From a bacterium (GTDB lineage: Bacteria; Sysuimicrobiota; Sysuimicrobiia; Sysuimicrobiales; Segetimicrobiaceae), in contig DATGHU010000032.1 in assembly GCA_035307765.1 (NCBI GenBank), positions 62,001-126,000 on the forward strand: DNA of 64,000 bases. The letters run 5' to 3'. Of this stretch, positions 1 to 7,628 are shown piece by piece; within the stretch, counting starts at the first letter, position 1, and each line of letters starts with the position of its first letter. The position numbers were made by a program, and so were the translations under genes. Below the pieces are notes generated by a model, which saw only the letters and a program-made list of their open reading frames with translations, made no database searches and was not told where the DNA came from.

Positions 1-2
1 AC

Positions 3-917
3 AAAGGCGTCGTGGAGGCTGCGGTGGACAAACACCCGGGAGGTGCTGCTGCAGGATTGTCCCGCCCGATTGAAATTCATCGCCGTGGCCGCGGCGGAGA
101 CCGCATCCTCCACGGGGACGTCGGGAAGCACGATGATCGGATTCTTCCCGCCCAGCTCCAGCGTCACGGTCTTGAGTTCCGCACTCGCCGCCTGCATCAC
201 CGCCCGCCCGGCCTCGACGGACCCGATCAGCGCGATGCGCCGGACCTTCGGGTGCCGGACCAACGCCGCCCCCGTCGTCGGTCCGTCCCCCGTGACGATG
301 TTGACCACGCCGGGGGGGAAGAGATCGCGCAGCAGACCCGCCAGGACCAACGATGAGAGCGGGGCCTGCTCGGGGGGCTTCATCACCACGGTGTTGCCGG
401 CGGCGAGCGGGGCGGCCAACTTCTCGGCCGCGAAGCGAATCGGATGGTTGAAGGGATTGATCTTCCCGACCACCCCGAACGGCTCGCGCAGCGTGTACGA
501 AAACGCGGTTGGGCCGGTGGGGAGGGTCTCCCCCTTCAGCTCCGGGATCAGGCCGGCGAAGTACTCGAGGGAATCGGCCGCCCAGTCGACATCCTTCCGC
601 ATGCCCGAGATGACGTTTCCGGAGTTGATCGCATCGAGGCGGGCCAGCGCCTCCCGCGCCTCGCGCAGCGCCGCCGCCAGAGCGCGCAGGCGCCTTCCTC
701 GCTCCGAGCCCGGCGCGCTTGCCCACGCGGGCTGCGCCGCCGCGGCCGCGGTCACCGCCCGATCGACGTCGGCGGCGTCGGCCAGCGGCACGCTGCCGAG
801 CCCCTCCCCCGTCGCGGGGTTGACGATCGGGAACGAACGACCGGCCGCGGTCCCGACCCACTCGCCGCCGATGAACACCCGGCCCTCGGGAATCCCTTCC
901 AGGATGGAGGTCCGCAC
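3..917 (-). CDS. Aldehyde dehydrogenase, C-terminus cut by window edge
   Basis: NAD(P)-dependent aldehyde dehydrogenase superfamily enzyme, oxidising an aldehyde to an acid. About 305 codons are inside the window; the C-terminal third lies beyond the left edge. I chose GTG at 917: it lies 3 nt after the stop of the upstream gene and follows a GGGGGAAG stretch. Visible family marks are FNHPIRF and KPPEQAPLS in the cofactor domain, ELGGKNP, and the catalytic cysteine in GQSCSSTSR (Cys289, codon at 51-53). It is the last visible gene of a leftward operon with two CoA-transferase subunits and a citrate-synthase-fold protein. It may therefore oxidise a semialdehyde made or consumed by that pathway. 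The substrate is not readable from sequence. Confidence 0.9.
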   Translation of the reverse strand, partial: MRTSILEGIPEGRVFIGGEWVGTAAGRSFPIVNPATGEGLGSVPLADAADVDRAVTAAAAAQPAWASAPGSERGRRLRALAAALREAREALARLDAINSGNVISGMRKDVDWAADSLEYFAGLIPELKGETLPTGPTAFSYTLREPFGVVGKINPFNHPIRFAAEKLAAPLAAGNTVVMKPPEQAPLSSLVLAGLLRDLFPPGVVNIVTGDGPTTGAALVRHPKVRRIALIGSVEAGRAVMQAASAELKTVTLELGGKNPIIVLPDVPVEDAVSAAATAMNFNRAGQSCSSTSRVFVHRSLHDAF

Positions 918-920
918 GGG

Positions 921-1778
921 CTACGGCTTCCCCCGGCGGGCGGGGGGCAGAGGGCGATCCGGCGGGCCGTCGTAGAACTCCGGCCGCTGCAGCTCCAGAT
1001 CCAGCGGCTGGACGATCGATGCGTTCGTCGACCCCCGCCATCCCTTTTCCCGCTGGACCTCCTCGTGGGCATGCGCCACGAGCGAGACCGTCCGCGAGAG
1101 CAAGAAGACCCCCTTGATCAGCTCGGTCTCAAATCCCATGTCCAGGCAGACCGCGCCCACCGCGCCCGGCCCGTTGAGGTAGATCCGGCGCCCCCAAAAG
1201 GATTCCGTCGCCGCCTCGATGGCCCGGGCCATCGCGATATACTGCGCCGACACCCCCAGCTGGTCGGCGAGCGCCAGCAGTCGTGCGGTGCGTGGGTCCT
1301 GAATGTGCTGGGGATGGTGAAACCCCGGCAGCCGGCGCCCGTCGCGGCGGGCGTCGCCCGCCACCTGCTGCGCCGCCGCCTCCAGGCTGAGATGATCCCG
1401 CCGCATCCGGTCGACCGCGTCCTTGAAGAGTTCGGCCGGGCGGTCCGCCGTGCCGTGAAGCGAGCCGATCGCCAGCATCCCCCCCGCGACCCCGACGTGC
1501 AGCGGGACGCCCCCCGACGCCACGAACCGGGACGCCGCCGACGAAGGCGAGAAGGCGTGCTCGGCCATGCTGACCAAGACGGCATCGAGCATCCGGCCGT
1601 GGGCGGGAGGAGGCAGCTCCCCACGCCACACCAGGTAGGCCATCTCGGCAAAGCTGATATTGCCGGTGAGCTCGTTCAGATCGTACCCGCGGACGACGAT
1701 CTTCTCTTTGGTCTTGTAGGCAATCCCCGTCCGCCAGTGGAACGGCTCCCGGCCTCCCGCGACTGGCGTGGACCCCAT
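921..1778 (-). CDS. Citrate synthase-fold citryl-CoA lyase-like protein
   Basis: A 285-residue, short form of the citrate synthase fold. The citrate-synthase landmarks are present in the variant seen in citryl-CoA lyases: SLHGTAD (the GPLHGGAN position), GFHHPQHIQDPR (the GFGHRVYKxxDPR position) and a C-terminal VAHAHEE stretch. Known family members cleave citryl-CoA to oxaloacetate and acetyl-CoA or work on related 3-hydroxy-3-carboxy acyl-CoAs. The gene follows CoA-transferase beta by 4 nt and has a clean AGGAGGT ribosome site. I infer that the upstream CoA-transferase activates a tertiary hydroxy acid and this enzyme splits it. The true substrate (citrate, citramalate or another) is unknown. 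Confidence 0.8.
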   Translation of the reverse strand: MGSTPVAGGREPFHWRTGIAYKTKEKIVVRGYDLNELTGNISFAEMAYLVWRGELPPPAHGRMLDAVLVSMAEHAFSPSSAASRFVASGGVPLHVGVAGGMLAIGSLHGTADRPAELFKDAVDRMRRDHLSLEAAAQQVAGDARRDGRRLPGFHHPQHIQDPRTARLLALADQLGVSAQYIAMARAIEAATESFWGRRIYLNGPGAVGAVCLDMGFETELIKGVFLLSRTVSLVAHAHEEVQREKGWRGSTNASIVQPLDLELQRPEFYDGPPDRPLPPARRGKP

Positions 1779-1782
1779 CCCG

Positions 1783-2601
1783 CTACCTCCTCGGACCGGA
1801 CGCCGGCTCTTCTTGTTTCAGGTAGACCCGATCCGGATCCACCTCTTCCCTGAGCACGCGGAGATCCTCTGCCTCGGGCGGGGCGACTTCCCCCACGTCC
1901 GGCGACACATCGGGCCGAAACCCCGTCTCCGCCCGCACCGACTCCACCGTGACGCCCGGCATGAGCTTCACGATCCGCAGCACGCAGGTGACGGGATCGT
2001 TCTCCATCACCGCGAGATCGGTGACGACGCTGACGCCGAACTCCGGGCTCAGCCCGGCCCGCCGCCGCCCCCCCGGGCCATCCAGAAACCCGGGGCTGGT
2101 GATGTAGTCGCAGCGCTCGGGGAAGCGCCGGCGCTCGTGGTGCGTCATGATCAGCAGGCGGCGGCAGTGCGAGGCCATATCGTTCCCGCCGCCGCTCCCG
2201 GGCAACCGCCGATGCAGCGCCCCCGGGGGGCCGATTTGCGTGGAGTTGATGTTCCCGTACCGGTCGATCTGTGCGCCGCCGATGAACCCGACGTCGATGA
2301 GCCCGCGCTGCAGCAGGCATCCCAAAACGTCGCGCAGCGACCCCAACCTAACCGCCCGGTGCATCACCTTCGGGTCGGAGACCGAGATCGGGGTCGGGTG
2401 GACCAGCGGCGCGATCACGCCGCTCTCGATGACGCAGACCAAGTTGGGGGCGTGCGTCCGCAGCGCCAGCGTCGTCGCCAGCAGCGGCAATCCGGTGCCC
2501 ACGAAGATGATCTCGCCCTCGCGGACGTGGCGCGCCGCCTCGATGACCATCAGCTCTTGCCGGGAGTAGCCGGCGCGCTGGGCGCCGGGGAATGCGGGCA
2601 T
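1783..2601 (-). CDS. CoA-transferase family I, beta subunit
   Basis: Beta subunit of a heteromeric family I (glutaconate/3-oxoacid type) CoA-transferase, 272 residues. The catalytic glutamate motif is visible as CVIESGVIAP with Glu59; this argues for true transferase chemistry rather than the Glu-less IpdAB ring-opening hydrolases. A GAGGAGGG site lies just before ATG 2601. The alpha subunit gene ends 35 nt upstream and the lyase-like gene begins 4 nt downstream, so all are probably cotranscribed. Role: moves CoA from acetyl-CoA or another thioester onto a carboxylic acid. The acceptor acid is not evident. Confidence 0.85.
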   Translation of the reverse strand: MPAFPGAQRAGYSRQELMVIEAARHVREGEIIFVGTGLPLLATTLALRTHAPNLVCVIESGVIAPLVHPTPISVSDPKVMHRAVRLGSLRDVLGCLLQRGLIDVGFIGGAQIDRYGNINSTQIGPPGALHRRLPGSGGGNDMASHCRRLLIMTHHERRRFPERCDYITSPGFLDGPGGRRRAGLSPEFGVSVVTDLAVMENDPVTCVLRIVKLMPGVTVESVRAETGFRPDVSPDVGEVAPPEAEDLRVLREEVDPDRVYLKQEEPASGPRR

Positions 2602-2636
2602 ACCTCAGACCCTCCTCACCGAACCGACCTCCGGCG

Positions 2637-3581
2637 CTAGACCATCGCCAGCATGGTCTGCCTCAACGTCTCCAGTTTCTCGCGCCCGGCCGCGTGCGCG
2701 AGATGGTCATCGAACCCGCCGCGTCCCCAGACGGACGCCTGCAGGTACTCGGTCACCGCCTCGACGCCGGCGCGGGCCGCCGCCTGGTACGCCGCAACCT
2801 GCGCGGCGTCGTAATCATAGTACCGGTACGTCGACGTCGGGTAGGCGCCGAACGGCTGGACCACCACGGCGCTGACATGGAGGAACGGCACGGTGGTCTG
2901 CTCGGGGTGTGCGCGAATTTCCTCGGTCGACACGAGCTCCTCGCAGCTGGCGATCACGTGCGTCGACGCCCGCACCATCTCGGGCTCATGGGTTGAAAAA
3001 CCTTCGATCACGAGGTTCCCCATCCGATCGGCCCGCTGCACGTGCACAATGCTCACGTCCGGGCGGAGGGCGGGGACCAGCACGACCGGCTCCCCCGGGG
3101 ACCACGGGTTGTCGATGACGAGGGCTTTGCCGGGGCGTGCCCGCGGCGAGGGAGCCGAGGGAAGCGGCAGCAGGGAAGAGCCGAGGAGGCTTCGCGTCGG
3201 CATGAAGGGGACCCCCATCTCGCCGGCCAAAAACCGCGTCACCATCGCCAGGTGACTGTAATCCTCGATCTCGAGGGACCCGGCCTCGATCCCCCGCCTC
3301 CAGCAGAACGTCGTCCCGAACCGCTCCAGGTTTCCGGAGCCGCACTCGCATCGCCTGACCAGACCCGCGCCGACGAGTTGGTCCATGGCGATGGAGAGGT
3401 TACACCCGACCACGGTCAGGCCGCCGATGCGCTGGCGAATGATCTCGTGGGTGAGCGCCATGGGGCAGCGGCCGATATTCTGCCCGCCCATCCCCAGGAC
3501 GGCCCCCGGGCGGACGAACCGGGCGACCGCTTCCGACGCGGCCATGACCTTGTCGGCGTGTCGTGTCCCGTGACCGGCCAT
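2637..3581 (-). CDS. CoA-transferase family I, alpha subunit
   Basis: Alpha subunit partner of the downstream beta subunit, 314 residues, GctA/IpdA-like. The N-terminal CoA-binding region has the glycine-rich VLGMGGQNIGRCP segment, and there is a long substrate-domain insertion around residues 85-140. It is the first gene of the leftward operon (alpha, beta, lyase-like, aldehyde dehydrogenase). The ATG at 3581 has only a weak purine-rich (GGGG) site before it; an in-frame upstream GTG is possible. The gene diverges from a LysR regulator across an AT-rich promoter patch, so LysR control of the operon is likely. Confidence 0.85.
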   Translation of the reverse strand: MAGHGTRHADKVMAASEAVARFVRPGAVLGMGGQNIGRCPMALTHEIIRQRIGGLTVVGCNLSIAMDQLVGAGLVRRCECGSGNLERFGTTFCWRRGIEAGSLEIEDYSHLAMVTRFLAGEMGVPFMPTRSLLGSSLLPLPSAPSPRARPGKALVIDNPWSPGEPVVLVPALRPDVSIVHVQRADRMGNLVIEGFSTHEPEMVRASTHVIASCEELVSTEEIRAHPEQTTVPFLHVSAVVVQPFGAYPTSTYRYYDYDAAQVAAYQAAARAGVEAVTEYLQASVWGRGGFDDHLAHAAGREKLETLRQTMLAMV

Positions 3582-3632
3582 CGCGGCCCCGCACCGGCGC
3601 CGGGCGAGTCCGCTCCCCGCCCGTGCTCCTCA

Positions 3633-3661
3633 ACGGTACAAATCAGTTGGTATAATGTCAA
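3633..3661 (-). promoter_or_regulatory. Promoter of the CoA-transferase operon with LysR-type box
   Basis: On the minus strand TTGACA (3661-3656) is followed, after 17 bp, by TACCGT (3638-3633), a perfect -35 with a partial -10. On the plus strand the same patch reads TTGGTATAATGTCAA (3647-3661), a dyad of the T-N11-A kind typical of LysR-type regulators, with a TATAAT at 3651-3656 that could serve the divergent lysR gene. A regulator bound here would cover the operon's -35 and the regulator's own -10. Coordinates and motifs are seen directly; function is inferred. Confidence 0.5.
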
Positions 3662-3766
3662 ATAAGAAAATGTTAAGAATCCATAAATAATCGTTATGCG
3701 ATGAGGTGCGCGCCCGTGCCGATGGGAGCCGCAGGCCGTGGACGGAAGAAACCCCAGCGCGATCGG

Positions 3767-4717
3767 ATGCCGCTCGCCCCGCTGCAGACGTTCCATCTCG
3801 CCGCCCGCCTCCAAAGCTTCAGCGCCGCCGCCCGCCAACTCGGCCTCAGCCAGCCCGCCGTGACGCAGCAGATCCGCCGGTTGGAGCGCAGCCTCGGCCT
3901 GCGGCTCTTCGACCGCGTCGGCCGACGGATCGCGGTGACGGACGCGGGGCAGGCGCTCGACACGTACGCGCTGCGGATCTTCGACCTCCTCGACGCCGCC
4001 CGTGGGGCGATGGACAACCTGGCGGGGCTGCGGACGGGCCACCTGGAGGTCGGGGCGAGCCGGACGGCGGGCGCCTACTACGTTTCCCACCTGCTCGACC
4101 GGTTCAAGCAGCGCTATCCGGGGGTGCGGGTCAGCCTCTCCATCGGCAACTCGGAGACGATCCTGGGCGAACTGATCGACTTCAGCCTGCACATCGGGCT
4201 CGTGGCCGGGCCGTGCGACAGCCCCCACCTCGCCTCACTCCCGCTGATCCGCGACCGCCTGCTCGTCGTCCTCCCACCCCACCACCGCCTCGGCCATCGG
4301 TCGGCGATTTCGGTGCGGGACCTGCGTGGAGAACCAATGATCATGCGCGAGCCCGGATCGGCAACCCGCCGTCTCATTGAACACGCCTTCCGGTCCAGGG
4401 GCTTGGAGGTGATCCCGGCGATGGAGCTGGAGAGCAACGAAGCCATCAAGAGCGCGATCGCCGACGACATCGGCGTCGGCATCCTCGTTCGCGCCGCGGT
4501 GGCGCAGGATCTGGAAACGGGACGGCTTGTGGCCCGGCCCCTGCAGGAGCCGCTGTACCTCGATTTTTCGCTCGTCTATCACCGCGACCGGACGGTCGCG
4601 CCGGTGGTGGCCGCGTTCCTGGCGCTGCTGCCGAGGAGTTCTCGACCGCCGCTGGCGCACGATCCCCACGCCGTCGTCCGGCCCGCCGGGGGGAGGGTTC
4701 GCGCCCGGGGCCATTGA
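3767..4717 (+). CDS. LysR family transcriptional regulator
   Basis: LysR-type regulator of about 316 residues. The N-terminal winged helix-turn-helix is visible as LQTFHLAARLQSFSAAARQLGLSQPAVTQQIRRLE, which I quote in parts: FSAAARQLGLSQPAVTQQI then RRLERSLGLRLFDR. A type 2 periplasmic-binding effector domain follows (about 95-300). I prefer ATG 3767 because LysR proteins normally begin a few residues before the LxxFxxxA segment. ATG 3701 would add 22 basic, low-complexity residues; neither start has a good SD. It diverges from the CoA-transferase operon and is followed 42 nt later by the ligase gene, so both are candidate targets. Confidence 0.88.
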   Translation: MPLAPLQTFHLAARLQSFSAAARQLGLSQPAVTQQIRRLERSLGLRLFDRVGRRIAVTDAGQALDTYALRIFDLLDAARGAMDNLAGLRTGHLEVGASRTAGAYYVSHLLDRFKQRYPGVRVSLSIGNSETILGELIDFSLHIGLVAGPCDSPHLASLPLIRDRLLVVLPPHHRLGHRSAISVRDLRGEPMIMREPGSATRRLIEHAFRSRGLEVIPAMELESNEAIKSAIADDIGVGILVRAAVAQDLETGRLVARPLQEPLYLDFSLVYHRDRTVAPVVAAFLALLPRSSRPPLAHDPHAVVRPAGGRVRARGH

Positions 4718-4759
4718 ACGACCGAGACGTCTCGCCCGCGGCACAGAAGGAGGACCGGC

Positions 4760-6142
4760 ATGACCGAGCAGGCGCACGGCCGGCTGACCCTGGAGGTGCT
4801 CCGCCACCTCGTCGCCACCGGAGAGATCGACACGGTCGTGGCGGCGATGGTGGATATGCAGGGCCGGTTGGTGGGGAAGCGCGTCACCGGTCGGTTCTTC
4901 GCCGACGAGGTGGCGGGGGACGGCGCGCACGCTTGCAGCTACCTGCTCGCCGTCGACGTCGACATGGAACCCCACCCCGGCTACGCGCTGACCAGCTGGG
5001 CGACCGGGTACCACGATCTCTGGCTGCGCCCGGACCTCTCGACCCTGCGCCGCCTCCCGTGGCTCGAGCGCACGGCGCTCGTCCTCTGCGACGTCTGCGA
5101 CGAGTCCGGCCGGCCGGTCCCGGAGTCGCCCCGTCAGATCCTTCAGGGCCAGGTGGAACGCGCGCGCGAACGCGGGTACGCGGCGATGGTCGCCTCCGAG
5201 CTGGAGTTCTACATCTTCCGCGACACCTACGAGCAGGCCCGGCGGAAGCACTATCACGATCTCGACCCGTACGGGCAGTACATCGAGGACTACCACATCC
5301 TCCAGGGCACCAAAGAGGAATGGCTGGTACGCCAGATCCGGAACGGCCTCGAGGGCGCCGGCGTCCCGGTCGAGTACAGCAAGGGCGAGTGGGGCCCCGG
5401 GCAGCACGAGATCAACCTCCGCTACACGACCCCCGTGGAGATGGCCGATCGCCACACGATCTACAAGCACGCCGCCAAGGAAATCGCCGCGCTGAACCAA
5501 GTCTCGGTCACGTTCATGGCCAAGTGGCGCGCCGATCTCGCGGGGTCCTCGTTTCACCTCCACAGCAGCCTGTGGGACCGGGACGGCCAGCGTCCGCTGT
5601 TCTTCGAACAAGGGGCGACGCCGCTCGGGATGTCACCGACGTTCCGCCGCTACCTGGGAGGGCAGCTGGCGGGAGCCCGCCAGCTCGCGTATCTCTTCGC
5701 CCCCTACGTCAACTCGTACAAACGCTACGTGGCGGGGACGTTCGCTCCGATCATGGTGGTGTGGAGCCACGACAACCGAACCTGCGGGTTCCGCGTGGTG
5801 GGGGAAGGCAGGAGCCTGCGCGTGGAGAATCGCATCCCCGGCGCCGACGCGAATCCGTACCTCGCATTCGCCGCGACGATCGCCGCCGGCCTCTGGGGGA
5901 TCGAGCGGAATGTGGAGCCCCCGGCGATGTTCAGGGGGGATGCGTACAAGGCCGAGGACGCGCCCCGGGTCCCGGGGACGCTGCGCGAGGCGGTCGGCGA
6001 ATTTGAGCGCAGCGAGATTGCGCGATGGGCGTTTGGAGACCGCGTCGTCGAGCACTACCTGCACACCGCCCGGCTGGAGCAGCAGGTGTTCGATCGCGCG
6101 GTCACCTGTTGGGAACTGCACCGCAACTTCGAGCGCACCTAG
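4760..6142 (+). CDS. Glutamine synthetase-family ligase
   Basis: A 460-residue ATP-dependent ligase with the glutamine synthetase fold. Active-site signatures are present: ASELEFYIF, GPGQHEINLRY, SSFHLHSSLWD, APYVNSYKRY and VENRIPGADANPYL. The sequence departs from housekeeping GlnA (no adenylylation-loop tyrosine motif recognised) and resembles the GS-like enzymes that gamma-glutamylate amines or polyamines. A perfect AGGAGG lies before the ATG. It sits between a LysR regulator and an SDR, not near nitrogen-regulation genes. I infer a catabolic or detoxifying gamma-glutamyl ligase; the amine partner is unknown. Confidence 0.85.
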   Translation: MTEQAHGRLTLEVLRHLVATGEIDTVVAAMVDMQGRLVGKRVTGRFFADEVAGDGAHACSYLLAVDVDMEPHPGYALTSWATGYHDLWLRPDLSTLRRLPWLERTALVLCDVCDESGRPVPESPRQILQGQVERARERGYAAMVASELEFYIFRDTYEQARRKHYHDLDPYGQYIEDYHILQGTKEEWLVRQIRNGLEGAGVPVEYSKGEWGPGQHEINLRYTTPVEMADRHTIYKHAAKEIAALNQVSVTFMAKWRADLAGSSFHLHSSLWDRDGQRPLFFEQGATPLGMSPTFRRYLGGQLAGARQLAYLFAPYVNSYKRYVAGTFAPIMVVWSHDNRTCGFRVVGEGRSLRVENRIPGADANPYLAFAATIAAGLWGIERNVEPPAMFRGDAYKAEDAPRVPGTLREAVGEFERSEIARWAFGDRVVEHYLHTARLEQQVFDRAVTCWELHRNFERT

Positions 6143-6232
6143 CGCCTCGGTTTGCCGGGCGCGGGCGGCGGGCCGCTCGCGCCGCGGGGGATCCTCCGCC
6201 ACACGCCTGAGATGCTGCCCTAGGAGGCCGCG

Positions 6233-7000
6233 ATGAGACTCCGAGACAAAGTCGTGCTGATCACGGGGGGGGCGAGCGGTATGGGCCGCCTGGCTGCGCT
6301 GACTTTTGCGCGGGAGGGGGCCCGGGTCGCCGCGGTCGATGTCTCCGCGGAGGCCGGCAGGGACGTGACGACCGAGATCGCCCGGGGAGGCGGAGAGGCA
6401 CACTTCATTCAAGCGGACGTCGGCCGGGAGCAGCAGGTCCGCGCCGCCGTGCGCGAAACGGTGGATCGGTTCGGCCGCCTCAACGTCCTGTACAACAACG
6501 CCGGGATCTTCCCGGAAAAGGACGGGTCGGTCGTCGACATCGACGAAGCGGTGTGGGACCAGGTGATGACGGTGAACCTCAAGGGGATCTATCTCTGTTG
6601 CAAGCACGGGATCCCCGAACTCATCCGCGCCGGGGGCGGGGCGATCATCAACGTCGCCTCGTTCGTCGCGCTCGTGGGGTGCACGGTCCCCCAGGACGCC
6701 TACACCGCGAGCAAAGGGGGAGTGATCGCCCTCACCAAGTCCCTGGCCGTGCAGTTCGGGCCCAAGGGCATCCGCGCCAACGCGATCGCCCCCGGCCCGA
6801 TCGAAACGCCGCTGCTGATGTCGTGGCTCCTCAACAACCCGGCGGCGAAGAAACTGCGGCTGGACCGGATTCCGATGGGCCGGTTTGGTCGGCCGGAAGA
6901 CATCGTGCAGATGGCCCTGTACCTGGCGTCCGACGAGTCCACCTGGGTGAACGGCAGCGTGATGGTCGTCGACGGCGGAATCACCTCCAATTACTTTTGA
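6233..7000 (+). CDS. Short-chain dehydrogenase/reductase (SDR)
   Basis: Classical SDR of 255 residues. The cofactor motif TGGASGMG is at 11-18, NNAG at 88-91, and the catalytic Ser143, Tyr157 and Lys161 (YTASK) are in place. The C-terminal GRFGRPEDI and VDGG motifs are also typical. Asp36 after the second beta strand (AAVDVS) favours NAD(H) over NADP(H). The start ATG has an AGGAGG site 5-6 nt upstream. The gene is 90 nt downstream of the GS-like ligase and in the same direction, so a shared transcript is possible. The substrate is not identifiable. Confidence 0.9.
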   Translation: MRLRDKVVLITGGASGMGRLAALTFAREGARVAAVDVSAEAGRDVTTEIARGGGEAHFIQADVGREQQVRAAVRETVDRFGRLNVLYNNAGIFPEKDGSVVDIDEAVWDQVMTVNLKGIYLCCKHGIPELIRAGGGAIINVASFVALVGCTVPQDAYTASKGGVIALTKSLAVQFGPKGIRANAIAPGPIETPLLMSWLLNNPAAKKLRLDRIPMGRFGRPEDIVQMALYLASDESTWVNGSVMVVDGGITSNYF

Positions 7001-7122
7001 GTGGCTCCGCTCGATGCCCGCGATCCGGGGGGGTGCCCGTCCCGGGAGGCCGGCGTCGGCGTCCTATTCGGTGTCGAATGCGGCCGCTCGCCGCACCCGA
7101 GCACACACTGCCTGAGGGAGGG

Positions 7123-7617
7123 ATGATGCGCGCACGAACCGCGTCACGCGGCGACACCGCAGCCATCGCCGCGATCTACAACGAAGGGATCGAGGACCGC
7201 GTCGCGACCTTCGAGACCCGCATCCGATCCGCGGAGGACATCGGCGCCTGGTTCGACGGAGTCCATCCCATCGTCGTCGTCGAGCAGGACGACCGGGTCA
7301 TCGCGTTCGCGTCGACGTCCAGCTACCGGCCGCGGGAGTGCTACGGCGGCATCGCCGAATTCTCCGTGTACGTGGCTCGAGCGGGCCGAGGCCGCGGGGC
7401 GGGCCGGCTGGCGATGCAGGCGCTGATCGACGAGGCGGAGCGGGCCGGGTTTTGGAAGCTGGTCTCTCGGGTGTTCACGGAGAATCTCCCCAGCCTGCGG
7501 CTCCTCCGCTCGTTGGGGTTTCGAGAGGTGGGCACCTACCAGAAGCACGCCCGCCTGGATGGCGTCTGGCGGGATGTGGTGATCGTGGAACGGCTGATCC
7601 CGAAGAACCTGGTCTAG
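7123..7617 (+). CDS. GNAT acetyltransferase, ArsN1/phosphinothricin type
   Basis: GNAT-fold N-acetyltransferase of about 164 residues, of the YncA/Pat/ArsN1 group. The run YNEGIEDRVATFET at the N-terminus, the SSYRPRECYGGIAEFSVYV core, the acetyl-CoA loop RAGRGRGAGR, and FWKLVSRVFTEN followed by SLRLLRSLGFREVGTY are characteristic of enzymes that acetylate the amino group of phosphinothricin or arsinothricin. A GAGGGAGGG stretch precedes a double ATG (7123 and 7126). It is convergent with the efflux operon, with only 11 nt between stops. Resistance to a glutamate-analogue antibiotic is plausible; a GS-like gene nearby may be coincidence. Confidence 0.87.
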   Translation: MMRARTASRGDTAAIAAIYNEGIEDRVATFETRIRSAEDIGAWFDGVHPIVVVEQDDRVIAFASTSSYRPRECYGGIAEFSVYVARAGRGRGAGRLAMQALIDEAERAGFWKLVSRVFTENLPSLRLLRSLGFREVGTYQKHARLDGVWRDVVIVERLIPKNLV

Positions 7618-7628
7618 CTGGCGGCCCG

